DNA from: Cheiracanthium punctorium
Taxonomy: Eukaryota; Arthropoda; Arachnida; Araneae; Cheiracanthiidae
Reading direction: 5' to 3'
Assembly (NCBI GenBank): GCA_038373885.1
Contig: JAWZYV010013553.1
Location: forward strand, 62,001 to 126,000
DNA length: 64,000 nt
In this document: piece after piece, positions 1-11,961 of the stretch
Numbering within the stretch: the first letter of the stretch is position 1
Layout of the letters: each line of letters starts with the position of its first letter
Notes under the pieces: generated by a model
Database searches by the model: none
What the model saw: only the letters and a program-made list of their open reading frames with translations
Told to the model about the DNA's origin: nothing
Position numbers and translations under genes: made by a program

Positions 1-83
1 AAACACCTATCCGCACTCTATTACAATGCGGATTCTTATAACACGGAATGTATCTACCGTGTTATAAGGGGGAGGGTCTACTG
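1..83. mobile_element. pogo/Tigger-like element, one terminus only
   Basis: The segment ends at base 83 in CTG followed by TA. Read on the minus strand it begins CAGTAGACCCTCCCCC and continues into TTATAACACGG. A near-identical end occurs in the opposite orientation at 61,142 (CAGTAGAACCCCTCCCCC then CATAACACGG), also preceded by TA. CAGT-type ends with TA target duplications are typical of the pogo/Tigger branch of Tc1/mariner. A second TATAACACGG-type motif within the segment forms an internal inverted repeat. The other end lies outside the window. Confidence 0.5.
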
Positions 84-85
84 TA

Positions 86-2685
86 ATATGTTTAATTATT
101 ATAACCAGTTGTTTTGTCCGTTCCCTAGAAAATATATATGCATAATAGTAACTATGCTGTATGTAAAAATAAGGTTGGAATACTGGATTTCTATGCCCAT
201 TCATAATACTCGTATACCATGAATAGGACAAATTACGATCTTTTAATTTTCATGCTTATTAAACTTATTTGAATATGCTTTTGTGTATGTTTCTTGAAAA
301 GTAAGATATTGTTGTTCATTTTCAATCAATTTACAACAAAATATTTTGATTAGATTTTTAAAAAAAAGTCCAGAATACAAATATATCCCATTCATGTCAG
401 TTCTCCCTTATAGCATGAAAGTTTTCTTTCCCATAAATTTTGACGAAAAAACTAAGATTACAAATATGAAGCCGTGTTGAAAAGAACAAATATATTTGTA
501 AATGAGTAAAGACGTTAATTTTAATTCCGAAATAGTTTTAATCCTGAAAGTTGAACAAAATTTTATAAGTTTTCCAATTTTCCAAAACCTTAATCAAAAA
601 CCTTACGATCAGCCATTTCCCACTAATCTCTTAGGAAAATTTAAATCTGGAATTCTATTCTTATACTATATACATTTATGATATCGAGCATATATTAAAA
701 TGGCCTTCATTTAATTAACTAGTAAAATTATTTATCGGCTAATTTTTAAAATACGTAATTACAGCTTTGCTAAATATCTGCTTATTTCAAAAGTTATGCT
801 AATGGATATCGTATGTATACAATTATATGCAAATAATTCCGTGCGAAAATATTTCATTTTCTAAAAGAACAAAATCAAACCAAAACTGAAAATGCAGTCA
901 GATAGATCCTAGCATATAATTACTTTTCAATTTATAGAATGGTGTAGTTAATTATATTTTCACTTTGAAAGTGTAATGAAGTCTGAAAATGGTAAATTCG
1001 AGAGAAGGTACGAATTGTTTAAATATTATTATTATACTTATTATTGAAGGTATATATGTGAAATTCTGAGAATGTAGCGATGTGTTTAGATTTTATTGAA
1101 TAAAATAAATACACGTGCACACAAGATTGAGTAAAGTCATACTTCAATTTTGCTTAGTATTTCACTAATGATTATCGTATTTCAAGAGACTCACAAAAAG
1201 AAGCTATGCTTGAATTTGCCAGATCTTTATTTTCCAATAAATTTGCCAGATTTTAGCTGTTGTTGGGGGTATTGATTTGTACCTATGATTAAAATTAAGA
1301 GTTATTTTACGGCCCTTTTAAATACTCAACTTAAATTGTTTTCTGTTTGATGAAATATTTTATGAAAGCTGTAATACACTGTTTCCAAAAGTAATAGTAC
1401 TCTTATAGTTTAGATTTTAGAGAATTTTCTCAAATTTTCGAAAAAATAATAAGAATTGTTTGAAACTGAGTGAATAATGATCCACTCTTAAGTTTCTTTG
1501 GGATCCGAAAAGAACTCAAAAGAAGAAAAATGCTTTGTATTAAAACTATTCCCTAAAATGTAGAAAATGATCTGTAACTTTTACAGTATTTTACCAGCTA
1601 TCAGAGGCATTGTTCTCATGTACTTCTATAGATACAGAACGTATATTTATAAACATATATTCTTTTATAAAAAAAAATCAAACTTCAAAAAATGCTTCTT
1701 CTGTGTAAATTTTAGATTTTTTCAACCAAATTTCTCAAAGCTTGCGAAATATGAAAATAAATCCCAGAAATTAAGTTTAAACTGAAATTTAAACTAATGA
1801 TTCTCTCTTAAATGTTGGAATAATATTAGTAAATAAGTTTTAACTGCACATGCGTAAAAGGTATTGTTATTCTAACGCACAGGTTTTTTTTTCGATTTTT
1901 AAAGAGCATCTGATATAGAAAATGCTTGTTTAACATGAAAATTTAGTAAGCTGTAAGCATTAACAATGAGAAAAGTTGCAAATTTATCTGGAAAAAATTT
2001 AAACAATAGGGACTTTATACCAACTGCAATTTATGATTATTTGACTTCTTTGCAACAACAATAATAATAATAATATTTATTTAATGCTTTTTTTTGTAAT
2101 TACTATATTAATTGAGTCAAAAAAGTAGAATATAGAAATATTTTCTGAGGCAAATGAGGGAATTATTTTAATTTCTATTTTAAAAACCGTTCGAAATATT
2201 AAAAGGCCCTATTCACAATTCCAAGAATAGCGTTCCTTATATTCAGTTAAATTGTTTGACATTTTTTACATCAGTTTTTATATTATATCTACCAGTAAAA
2301 TCTTTTATAGAGATTTCTCAGAAATCATTCTTTATTTGGTTCTGCTTTGTAAACATCTCTATTTATAGACAGGATCTGATTTCCCAGAATGTAATTCTAA
2401 TAGGGAGCTTCATTAGTTAGTACGCTTTTATGGCAGGAAATAATTGTGTTCACAAATTTGATAAACTACAAATATTGTTTTGGTCATTTGAATCCGTAAA
2501 TAGCAAAATTACTCAAAGTAGTTTCGTATATGCCGATGTTGTAATCTTTCTCTGGGCATTTAGCTTTTCTATCTACTCCTAGGGTGAGGAAACAGTCAAA
2601 GTATCAAGCTTCTAAGTATTTAATTGCTAAGAATCTAAAAAGGTTGTTCCTTTTAGCTAAATTTATGTATTTTTATCTGCCGACC
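86..2685. other. AT-rich stretch without recognisable gene
   Basis: No open frame resembles a known protein; the longest is 72 codons of low-complexity residues. The only structure seen is a short AAT microsatellite near 2,060-2,075 and scattered A/T runs. Confidence 0.6.
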
Positions 2686-3160
2686 AGATTGTATGGTGGG
2701 TAAAGCACCGTACTGCGGTTTCGGGTTCAACACCCGGTTGTCAGGGTTTGATCCCTGACTGCGCATGGCTGTCATTGTGTCCGTCCCTTCATAGGGGATT
2801 TCTTTAACATTATGAGACCTTTGGGGGGAAATTCTTGAAAGTGCGCTAGCGTTTAAACGGTACATTCGATTGAGCTCAAATTGGGTATACATGTTATAAA
2901 CACCATTGTAAGACCGGTATTGATTTTGATGTGTATGGGTCTTATAGTTTCTCTACGGGGCTACGACAAAGATTTCTTTTACATTATAGCTTATGAGGAG
3001 AAATTCTTGAAAGTGCGCTAGTGTTTAAACGGTGCATTCGATTGAGCTTCAATTTGATATATATGTTTGAATTATTCATCGATTAAAATTTATTTAAATG
3101 CTTGGTAATGATCTTAATCGTAAGTGTTAGGAAAGTCGAGTGGAGTCACTCCAGATTTTT
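2686..3160 (+). repeat. Dispersed repeat R1 with tRNA-like head and two internal copies
   Basis: The first 90 bases hold tRNA-promoter-like blocks: TGGTGGGTAAAGC as a possible A box, and GGGTTCAACACC and GGGTTTGATCCC as possible B boxes. After that a roughly 170-bp unit containing GAGAAATTCTTGAAAGTGCGC or a close variant occurs twice (about 2,827 and 2,998). The repeat ends AAGTCGAGTGGAGTCACTCC followed by a T run. Related copies lie at about 24,890-25,340 and at 43,425-43,721 continuing at 53,602-53,665, where the gypsy element interrupts it. A SINE-like origin is plausible for the head; the class of the body is unknown. Confidence 0.55.
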
Positions 3161-3509
3161 TTACAAGAATCGATGCATGGCACTATGTACCCATGGAACT
3201 GCAGCAATTAGTCAAGTGGATTCTGGAATAGGAAGACGCTGCTTCTATTTGCCATCCAATGATCGTTATTTTTTTTATTTCAGGTAAGCAATGTTTTTAT
3301 TTTTTGACTCTTGCATGCAGCGATTTATATCATTTTATTGTATGAAAAAAAAAAATGAACTGTTTGATCAAGTTGATTGTTTCACCTATGTGGCTAATTA
3401 TCATCTGGAACATTTAGGATAGGCTTTCAACGAACTGCTTAAAATATTAGTTAGAAGATAGTGGACTTGTCTCACTAGTGGACTGTAGAAGATAGTGGAT
3501 TGTCTCACT

Positions 3510-3531
3510 GTACCCCACTCCAGTGGGGTAC
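3510..3531. other. Short hairpin
   Basis: GTACCCCACT and AGTGGGGTAC form a 10-bp perfect inverted repeat with a 2-base loop. It sits in a local cluster of repeated GTCTCACTG and GTGGACTGT words (3,470-3,580). No function is evident. Confidence 0.5.
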
Positions 3532-3685
3532 ATTGAGAGAGTCGTAGTCGGGGAACAGTGAGACTGTATCACTGTGCCCCATCTTGAATTCCGATTTCAA
3601 AAGGATATTTTTTATTTTGTGTTATGATCCATTAGAGTTTTTAAATTGTTGTTTGTTTGTTTTACAGGTGTTTTACCGTATCAAA

Positions 3686-4316
3686 AATGCGAAATAGGCT
3701 GCGTAAAATGGAAATGACATTTTCTACTGATTCCATGAGAAATGTGGTCAAAATGGTGATTGAAGATGGCGTTTGAAGGAGCACTTTATTAAATTATCCA
3801 GTTCAACAGTTGGTAACCCAATTATACTAATTTTAGACAACCATGAGTGTCTAAGCATCTGTTAAAGCACTTTAACTGGCAAAAGACAGCGGCGTTACAG
3901 GGATCACATTGCCTCCACACTGTAGCAATAAATTACAGCTCCTAGATGTTTCCGTACTTTTTGATTTTAAATCATACAACAATTGAGCAATCGACTCCTG
4001 AATAAGTACTACCCTGGCAAACCTCTGACGATCTACGACAAATCGAGTGCGTTGGTATTACACATCAAAGGTACATCATTATATATTCACAGATCCTGGT
4101 GTTTTTGCTTCATCTGCAACTGACTGTCTGATTCCAAATGACACCAGCGATAAGGTAGATCATGTCAATCTGTCAATTAATGATACAAAAGAGCCATCAT
4201 GCTCTGGTGTAGCATCGACTGTTTTCTTAAGTCCTGAGACATTCAGAGGATATACAAAGGCCGAAGAGACAAAAGAGAAACAGAACTTTTCAGAATATTC
4301 AAGAATGTTTTGTTAA
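3686..4316 (+). pseudogene. Decayed pogo/Tigger (DDE_1) transposase
   Basis: Three frames must be combined. Near 3,690-3,780 the peptide MRNRLRKMEMTFSTDSMR with following VVKMVIEDGV resembles the psq-type helix-turn-helix of Tigger transposases. Near 3,815-3,860 PIILILDNHECLSI matches the region around the second catalytic Asp (LDNHES in the family). After a frameshift, AKDSGVTGITLPPHCSNKLQ matches the conserved PPHxSHKLQPLD block. The open frame at 4,047-4,316 continues the C-terminal region (IFTDPGVFASSATDCLIPND, and a Ser-rich tail). The segment from the helix-turn-helix to the second Asp, including the first Asp, is deleted, so the copy is inactive. It abuts the Harbinger-type element at 4,373. 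A jerky/tigger-derived host gene is less likely given the frameshifts. Confidence 0.75.
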
Positions 4317-4372
4317 TGGAAAGTTGGTGAAGCTGCTGAGAATTGAGAATAAACACTCTGAAAAAAGTTTAA

Positions 4373-5495
4373 GGGCCGGATTCAAACGAAACAGAGTTCT
4401 ATCGTTTTCCGTTGCGATCGCGTAAATTTTCGACTGATTCCTATGTTTCCTATTCAAGTGAAACCTGTCTATCGCTTTTGGATCACGTGACACTGCGATT
4501 GGTGTTTTGCTATCGTTTTTCCAAAAGCGATCGTTTTCTCGAACATGGCGGATCGATCGGCGGATGGTTGATGAGAAGATTACAACAACAATGAAGACTC
4601 GTTATTTAAAATTACGAAGCAATCCGTTGGAATTATCAGACAGGGAATTCTGCAAAAGATTTTCTCGCAGAACAGAATATCTGTAGGATTTATTTTCTGT
4701 CGGCCTTTGAGTTCTACTCTAGCAGACACTACGATGCAGGCGCCATCTGTAGTCCTTTTTTTAAATCGTTTATTGCTCGATAAATGTTTGATATTTGAAA
4801 CAGCGCGAAAAAATACATTAACGAATAATTTCTCGCTAAAATAAGCATCCTAGCAACCATCCTAAACAAATACAAATATTCATATCATTATATTAAGGAT
4901 GTCTTTGATTGTTAATTATATATCAGAACATCAAATATATAGTAATTCTACCCCTCCATTATAATTATAAACAGCTTCTCTGCTACAGAAAAATAAAATA
5001 TAGTAGGCAAACTAGAGAACAATTATTATTCGATAATTCGAACAATTCAACATGATAATTATGACGAACAATACTATTATCAATAATTTTCAAAAAAAAA
5101 ATCTTCATAAATTAAAAATGCGTTTCCGTGATTATAAACATACAAAAAATATTAACCTAAACCAGTTAAAATTTTAAAACATTAACCTACAATACTGTTG
5201 GGGGAAAAGCTCAAACATAAATAAATAAGCAGTTAGTCGTCGCCATTAAGTTAAAAAAATTTTCCAGAGAAAGATGCGATTTTTTTTATTGGTTAACAGC
5301 GACTTTCTACGTCACCGGAAGTTGCGTTTTCACTCTGTGGCGATAAAGTTTCGATCTAGCAAACCTGTAAGTTCGATCGCCTATTTTCTTTCACTTTGAA
5401 TACACTTTTGCGATCGCTTGTAAAAGCGATCGAACTTCCAGAGAGAAAACGATCGTTTTGGAGACGACCGATCGCGTTTCGTTTGAATCGGGCCC
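4373..5495. mobile_element. PIF/Harbinger-type non-autonomous element
   Basis: The ends are GGGCCGGATTCAAACGAAAC and, on the other strand, GGGCCCGATTCAAACGAAAC, continuing into GATCG-rich sequence. The element is flanked by TAA on both sides (4,370-4,372 and 5,496-5,498), the 3-bp duplication expected of Harbinger elements. Both ends are rich in GCGATCGC, AAAAGCGATCG and CGATCG words, while the centre is AT-rich. No transposase-like frame is present in the 1,123 bases, so it would need a transposase from elsewhere. Confidence 0.75.
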
Positions 5496-5498
5496 TAA

Positions 5499-7639
5499 GA
5501 ATGCTTCCGAAGTCGATTTCGAAGGTTTTCACGAACGTACGGTTTGACTGTTTCAAATTATCGTGAACGATTGATTGCTCTTCCTGGGAAATCTTGTGGG
5601 TGACCGAGTAATTTAAAAATTGAATTCCCAAAACTTATTTTCCCGATATTTCGAAATATACTCGAAATTTGACTTAAAAACTTCTCGATTTCCCGAAATA
5701 ATGTTTTATAAAATATTTTTCGTATGCTTTTCAAAAAGTAAGTATCTCCTCGTGCGAAGAACGGAGTGCTTAGGTAGTATTATAATAACTAAAAAATTTC
5801 TAAAGTATTGTAAGGTAACTAAACTGAGAGTTCATATGTTGAATGTGAAAAGCCTTAAGTTATACTTGCATTTTTCGTACAGGAAAGAAAATCCATGAAA
5901 ACAGATATGTAGCAAATTATAGCTCACCTTTAATTAGAAGTAAAATATTGCTAATATTGATAAAGTAGGTCATACATGATGGACTCTAAAAATTAAAACA
6001 TTATATGAAAATTTAAAGTCATTTTTCTTCAACAAAAATATTTATGCGATTCTTTGTTCATGAACAAAGCTGATGCTTATTAATCGAATCTTAAAGGACT
6101 CGAATTAAGAGCTTACTCGGGTGGACTAAGATTTAAAGTTATGCAAAATAACACCCAAAATTCAATTATACCCTCATTAAATCAGATAATTTTATTAGTT
6201 ATAGCATCATAAAATGGTTTTATCTTTCATAAGCAAAGCCTTTTGTACTCATCCAAAGTAATTTCCTAAGTCTTCGAAAGCAAAACATTTAATTTCTTAA
6301 GCGAAAGTTTAGAGGAAAACTAATCAATATACATTTACTTTTAAAATTATAGTCTTTCAAAACTTTACGAATTAAAAGCAAAAACAGACATTTTTATTTC
6401 CTTGCTCTCTTTTTTAACTGCTTGCTTAATTGTTTCTAAAGTAGCGATAACATTTCCGAAATATAATATTTATTTCTACTGGAATTCTGAAGATACGATC
6501 TTCACTTTAAGGTTTTATTTGCTGTTTCCTATGAAAAGCAAATTACGCTCACTAATAAAAAAAACATCGTGTTTTCATTTATTTAAAAACAGCCGATTAA
6601 AATTAATTTACAAAAATGCATTAATGTTCATCTGCTTGTAAATGACGCCTTGATTCAGGCGTAAACATAATTACCAGGACGAAAGTCAGCATCTGTGATT
6701 TGCATACTAGGCTTTTTTGAAAATCCAGTCATTAGTCAGCTAATTAGTTTTGCTGGTTAATTGCTTCTGTTACGGACTCTTTTCATTACTTAGTGTTATC
6801 CTGACTTTCATTATCAAAGTCTTTTTATTTATGTGACTGTGGAAGAAAGTATCTGGGAAGAGGTAAACTGCTTAATTTATAAAAATAGTTTAGACAACTC
6901 TATATAAAATTTCTTTTAAATACTTACCCCTTAATGAGTTTTCCCCCAAAAATTTGTAGCCTATAGAAATTAGCACTAACACATGCAGTAGACAAAATAT
7001 TAAAATTTATAAAACTTTAAATAAATTTTACATTACATTATTTAAATAAATTTTTCACTGCATTATTTAAATAAATTTTACATTATATTATTTAACACTA
7101 ATATTCAACATGGTGGATATCACGTGTTGTCATGGAATTAAACTGTACCTACCTTAAGTTGTGGCTATTTAAATTCTACTCCTAATTAAATGTTTTTATA
7201 GTAAGATAGACACGCTATCTTAAGACTTTATCATGTGTAATATTTTACAATTGCAAATTTTGAATATTCATTCAAATGTCATAAAATGTGCATTCAAAAT
7301 CTAAAACAGCATTTCTTCGCTTTAGTCGACCAATTTTAGCTGACTGTCAGCTAAAAATTAATTTGTCAACTCTAAACTCAACTAATCTTCGAAGGTTAAT
7401 TTGTCAACTCTAAAATCAAAATACATGCCTGATATAGAAAAAAAAAAGTAAAAGACTGTAATTATGGGTTTTAACGAGTTTAAAAAACATATTAGTTCGA
7501 AATTAAACTATCCAAACTCCTAAAGAAATTGCTTTCGATCGAAATTATTCGTGAACTACTTGATTTTTTTTTAAAATAAAACTTTTAATATAAAATTTTA
7601 ATATAAATTTTCTCAATGTAACAGAAAAACTATCGCGTA
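5499..7639. other. AT-rich stretch without recognisable gene
   Basis: Open frames here (up to 92 codons, at 5,620-5,898) show no recognisable domain. Direct repeats of AATTTGTCAACTCTAAA occur near 7,360-7,420, and TTTAAATAAATTTT-type words repeat around 7,020-7,080. Nothing else is visible. Confidence 0.5.
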
Positions 7640-8107
7640 CATTGGTGTCCAAAATTAAACTTACAAAGTCGATTATTATCTGGAAGAAGAGGGTATTCAT
7701 TGTATGGTCACAAGGCCTCAATCCCACTTGTGGAATGCTCCAAGGAAGAGCCTTTGAATGACGACAACCCCTCCAAGAAACATTCAGGTATTGAAATCAA
7801 CGCTTTTGGAAGAATAGGAACACTGCTACAATCGTTCACATCAACAGCCTCATTACAGCTCGATGTGACGCTTGTATATCTGTACAAGGTGACCACAAGT
7901 CTTATTAAACTAAGAATTATGACATTCTGTTTTGACCAATATTGCTCATATTTGCATATCAGCCTACATTAAACTCCTGTGATTTTTTTTTTCGCCATTT
8001 CCTGTTTTACAACATGAAGTGTTAGTATACAAAATTCCTTTGCATTAAATCCATTTGTCGAAAAATTTCATTTTTCAAGTTTGTAACCTCAATTTTGGAC
8101 ACCAGTG
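7640..8107. mobile_element. Short Tc1/mariner element (TA-flanked)
   Basis: Left end CATTGGTGTCCAAAATTAAA and right end (reverse strand) CACTGGTGTCCAAAATTGAG form terminal inverted repeats, with TA at 7,638-7,639 and 8,108-8,109. CAYTGGTGTCCAAAATT is a typical Tc1-like terminus. The 468-base interior holds a 90-codon open frame (7,700-7,972) that I do not recognise as transposase; the copy is probably a deletion derivative. Confidence 0.75.
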
Positions 8108-8109
8108 TA

Positions 8110-8845
8110 TTTTACTGTCATTTTAAATAATTTGTGACAGATGATTCTGATTTGTGATAGTATTCTATAGATTAAAATTTGTTAATTTAAAAAAAAATCA
8201 CATCTAGAATTGCTTTTGAAAGAAATTTACTCATCTCAAATCGCTGAGCTCCCGTTGTCTTAATAGAACACTACACTTCGTTAAATCCTTTCGGAAAATA
8301 TAAGTTTCTATATATCTCCCTATTTCAAGGATTCACGAAATTAAAATTTGAACAGCGACTGATTAAATAGGGGCATCGGTTGGTTTAGTATGTTTATATT
8401 TTAATTTTAGAGGTACAACGCTTCAACAATCTATTCAGTTTCTTTACAGAAGACTCTTTTCTGCAAATAAAGATCATTTGACTCGAAAAATGTTTATAAA
8501 ATTCGATATCTAAAAGTCAAAGCTCGGTAATAATTATTTAAAAAAAAGACGCATTCAGTAAACCGATCTACACAAATGAAGATGAAAATAAGAAGGAAAG
8601 TAGGTATTTGTGAAAGGCTTTTGTGAAATTTGAATCCCTAAAATCCATTTGGACAGGAGAAAGCATGAGGTTTTTATTAAAAGAAAATTCATTTTAAGCC
8701 TTCAACAGGCGAGTTTATGTGCAGAGAGTCGAAAGTGATGGGATATTATCTGGCCTATTTTTGGAATTATCCATGTATTTTTCTTCTACTTCAAATCCCG
8801 AAGTGTAAATTAAAGAAACAAGTGTTATACCAACATATTTGGAGA
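8110..8845. other. AT-rich stretch without recognisable gene
   Basis: No coding frame, RNA gene or repeat boundary was recognised between the Tc1 element and the hairpin cluster. Confidence 0.5.
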
Positions 8846-8931
8846 CCCTTTTTTGACGCAGCTGGCTGTGCACAGCACAGCCAGCTGCGTCAAAAAAGGG
8901 ACAGCTGGCTGTGCCCAGCACAGCCAGCTGT
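8846..8931. repeat. Two adjacent perfect hairpins
   Basis: Bases 8,846-8,870 and 8,876-8,900 are exact 25-base reverse complements around the loop CACAG. Immediately next, 8,901-8,913 and 8,919-8,931 are exact 13-base reverse complements around CCCAG. Both share the core CAGCTGGCTGTG, so the array reads as repeated fold-backs of one word. Confidence 0.9.
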
Positions 8932-9272
8932 CGTCAAAAAACTAGGTCTGTGGCACGCGATGAACGTTTCGATCGTCCGCCATCTTGCTGGTAGTTAAGT
9001 CGAGCGATGGCAACGGCTGCCCTTTTTTCAGCATTGGGCAATCTATCCAGCTGTTCTCGCATTCTTTCCATTTTTCAGCAGATGTCAGTGCTGTTAAAAA
9101 TAATCGTGACCATTTCACTACGGGAAATGGCGTGCTAAAAAGTAAAGGATTCTCGTGGAGCTAGGTCACCCGCAACTATTTTTATAGAAATCAAATCTAT
9201 TCTTCGTGACTGGCAGCAGTCAAAACGTCAGAGTTGGGTGTTCCAAGAGCGGGAACACTGCGCGTTAAAGGG
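8846..9272. mobile_element. Rearranged piggyBac-like MITE copy with double hairpin
   Basis: From about 8,950 to 9,272 this matches the element at 26,177-26,571, but the two halves are in a different relative orientation. The block containing TTTCGATCGTCCGCCATCTT comes first, followed by the reverse complement of the other copy's left half. The right end GCGTTAAAGGG is followed by TTAA (9,273-9,276), as expected for piggyBac-type insertions. The left end lacks the CCCTTT terminus and instead carries two tandem perfect hairpins (8,846-8,900 and 8,901-8,931). Confidence 0.55.
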
Positions 9273-9304
9273 TTAAAACAGTTACAAGATTTCTTCTTTT
9301 ACAA

Positions 9305-9443
9305 AAGTATAAATTAGCACAAAACCCAAAGAAATACACCACGGTAAATAAAATGGAAATAATGTAATTTTCCTTGGGCGGCCCAGTACCATTTGTTCCA
9401 CGGACCGGTACTGGTCCGCGAACCGATGGTTGGGGACCACTGC
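9305..9443. mobile_element. Terminal fragment of hAT-like element
   Basis: This 140-base piece matches the right end of the hAT-like element at 56,967-57,575, including TATAAATTAGCACAAA, AAAATGGAAATAATGTAATTT and the end GTTGGGGACCACTG. No matching left end or target duplication was found, so it appears 5'-truncated. Confidence 0.65.
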
Positions 9444-9590
9444 TTTAAAGGATATTCAAATCTCTGCGACCTCCATTTGTGCTTGGCCTTCCACGATTCT
9501 AGCAATTATTTATCCCTGTTGACCTTCACTTAAATGATATGTTTGAGCCATAATTAGTGAATACTGATCCCTCTCAGAAACCACGTTCAC

Positions 9591-9783
9591 TTTCAACAAG
9601 ACTACGGACCGGAATTCCAACATGCGTTCATTGCGAACCACATTATAAATCACCAAATTTGCGTATTTCTGGCTCTAACATATCTTTAGATGTATATAAA
9701 TAATTGCAGCATTGGCCATTAGTCGCAACATTACGTTAGTAAGCATATTTTTTTTCGTTATCTTTTGATTTTGATGACCAGTG
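9591..9783 (+). pseudogene. Tc1-like transposase fragment plus right terminus
   Basis: At 9,591 an open stretch reads FQQDYGPEFQHAFIANH, matching the FQQDN-type motif around the second catalytic Asp of Tc1 transposases, and it closes at a stop near 9,689. The downstream end, read on the reverse strand, is CACTGGTCATCAAAATC preceded by TA (9,784-9,785), a Tc1-type terminus. The left part of the element is missing. It ends only seven bases before an LTR relic. Confidence 0.4.
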
Positions 9784-9790
9784 TATATAA

Positions 9791-10120
9791 TGTTACGAAC
9801 GTTTGAGGGATCTGTTCTTCTAACGTTTAATTTATTTTGAAATTAATGTTCTACGCGTTAAATAATCAATTTGCCTTTTGTTGCATATAATTCGGTTAAT
9901 TAGAGCGTGAGATATGAGTTTTTAAAATTCCCTATGGCTTACATTTGGGTTAAGCGGTATCTTAAGCTGACTTGAGTTCTAAAAACTTCTAATTAACCTC
10001 TCTTAACTTCTTCTAATAACTAAATTTCTGAATCCAAATCTGATGATAAATCGCGAAAAAAAATTGTCAAACTTGGCGATTTTTCGTGCAATTTTGAGTG
10101 AGGCACTTTGCCGACTTTGG
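9791..10120 (+). mobile_element. Diverged relic of a gypsy LTR
   Basis: The segment begins TGTTACGAAC and shares ordered words with the LTRs at 21,132, 44,610 (reverse) and 63,602: CTACGCGTTAAATA, CTTTTTGTTGCAT-like, AGAGCGTGAGATA, and CTTGGCGATTTTTC. Only the 5' third of an LTR is recognisable. No target duplication could be assigned. Confidence 0.45.
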
Positions 10121-10870
10121 ACCATTAGCTAATTATATAATAGGAAGATTCATACAAATACATTCATAAACCAAACCGCAAAATAATATCGGGGTAGGCA
10201 TATCAATAAGCTGCGAAAGTGTTTCAAATCCTTATGCGTGAGGTACTCTAGACACGTGATCTTGCTTCTAATGGAAGAAGAGTGCGCTGTAAATGGTGAT
10301 GTAAGTTCCTCGCCGAAGAATTTGAGAGATTGCTTTGATAAAGCGTCAACCATAAATCTTGGTTCGATCACAGAAATCCTACTTACTTTGCACGTAAGTC
10401 TAGATTGAACTTTCATATCCTTATATAAGAGGGTCCGTTTGCTGTTGGAAACCGTTTCTTTGTCTCTTGTCGTTACATAGGAACTATTAGTTTTTCCCGA
10501 TAAGTAAGAGTTATGACAAAGAGAATGCAGTAAATTAGAAGAAAAATGTCATCTACTTTCTTGATTGCGTTCAACCGTTTGGGAAATTAAACACGATTGT
10601 GATTACTTAGATTGTGTACTGATAAGAAATGAGAGTGAAACATTCGTTCTGTTACTGCCTTTTCTTAGTTTGAGTGGACAGTTTTTCTTTTAAAATGACT
10701 TTTGCTTGAAGAAGACTATCAAACTTTTTTAATATGATATAAAATTTGAATGTTTTCAGATTCGTGAAATCTATAAAATGTTTTTTCCTTATCAATTTTT
10801 CTTTTCTTTTAAATTCCATATGTAGTTAAATGTATCTTTCTGAAATGCGTGCTGAACTAATTGTATAAAT
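10121..10870. other. Stretch without recognisable gene
   Basis: The 88-codon minus-strand frame at 10,150-10,416 has no recognisable domain. Nothing else is visible. Confidence 0.4.
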
Positions 10871-11961
10871 CACTAGCTGAAGTACCCGTCGTTGACGGTT
10901 TAACGTAATGCAAATTTCCAAAAAGCCTGAATTTTCGTGAGCATTGCAGGCGTACAAAGAATGGAAATAGCATAATTGGCAATAGCATAGAAAGCAAAAT
11001 TGTAACTTCTGTGTATTCTTAAAAGATTCAAGGTTAGAGAGTAACAAAGTGATAATCAATTGACAATAGAAAATTCCTTTTTATTTTAAAAATTTAAATT
11101 TTATTCTGGTTGAATGAGCTTTCCGATTCTGGAGGTCATTCCTAACTTTTAACTAAATATTGTTTGATTCACAGTAGATATTTTAACATTATGCCTAAAA
11201 AAAATTGCACAATTTTCACAAAATCTAAAAAAACCAATAAACATTTTAAAAAGAGTTCTAAAATGTATTCACATTTTTAAAAAAAATGCCGACATTTGTT
11301 GTTTCAGTCGTTGTTGATCATGTTGCTAAACTTCATTTTATTATCTTAAAAGAAAAAAAAAAACATTTTTACAATTTTCTCAAAATCCCAAAATGTATGA
11401 AATACTTTAAACAGTTTTGGCATTTAGAGTCTAAATTAACTTGCATCTAACATAGTTCTAAATTTCATATGATTCCATTGACATGTTTGCCTCATTTCTC
11501 ATAAATGGGATAAACGTGTACTGAATTTTCACGAAATCTCAAAATCTATAAAAAAATTCAAAGTACTTTGACGCCTATTGTTTAAGTGACCACTTGTGAC
11601 CACACTAAATTTTATTTCATTCGCTTCAGTGGTTTATGCGTAATCGACAAATATTCTCACGTTTTAAATAATTCTTTTTTTTTTTTTGCAAAACCTCAAA
11701 ATCTAATCAAAAATTTTAAAACATTTAGTACCTATAATTTAAACTGAGTGACCCCCTATCACGTCATCAAATTTCATTTCATACGCTTTAGTTTAATACG
11801 TGATGCGTGAAGAAATAAAGCGACACAGACAAATCGACAGAAGACAAACTTTTTTTGACAGTCGCATTGGATTCATAGGTGTTAAAACGGATAGAAATTG
11901 CAAAAAATTTGAATTCCAAGTAATGTACAGACAAAAGTCTAATTTTATTTATATAGATTAG
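10871..11961 (+). repeat. Unclassified dispersed repeat with ~160-bp internal tandem units
   Basis: It opens CACTAGCTGAAGTACCCGTC, a style common at the 5' ends of non-autonomous arthropod repeats. From 11,160 to 11,810 diverged units of roughly 160 bases recur, each with a CAAAATCTAAAA-like word followed by AAATTTCATTTCAT-like sequence. The tail has GACACAGACAAATCGACAGA, then TATATAGATTAG. No protein is encoded. Confidence 0.4.

Noticed and set aside
8715..8998. Frames on both strands sharing FFDAAGCAxHSQLRQKR
   Set aside because: The shared peptide is produced by the perfect palindromes at 8,846-8,931 read on both strands.
9314..9505. Minus-strand frame resembling the one at 57,378-57,632
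   Set aside because: The similarity is real but reflects the shared non-coding end of a hAT element.
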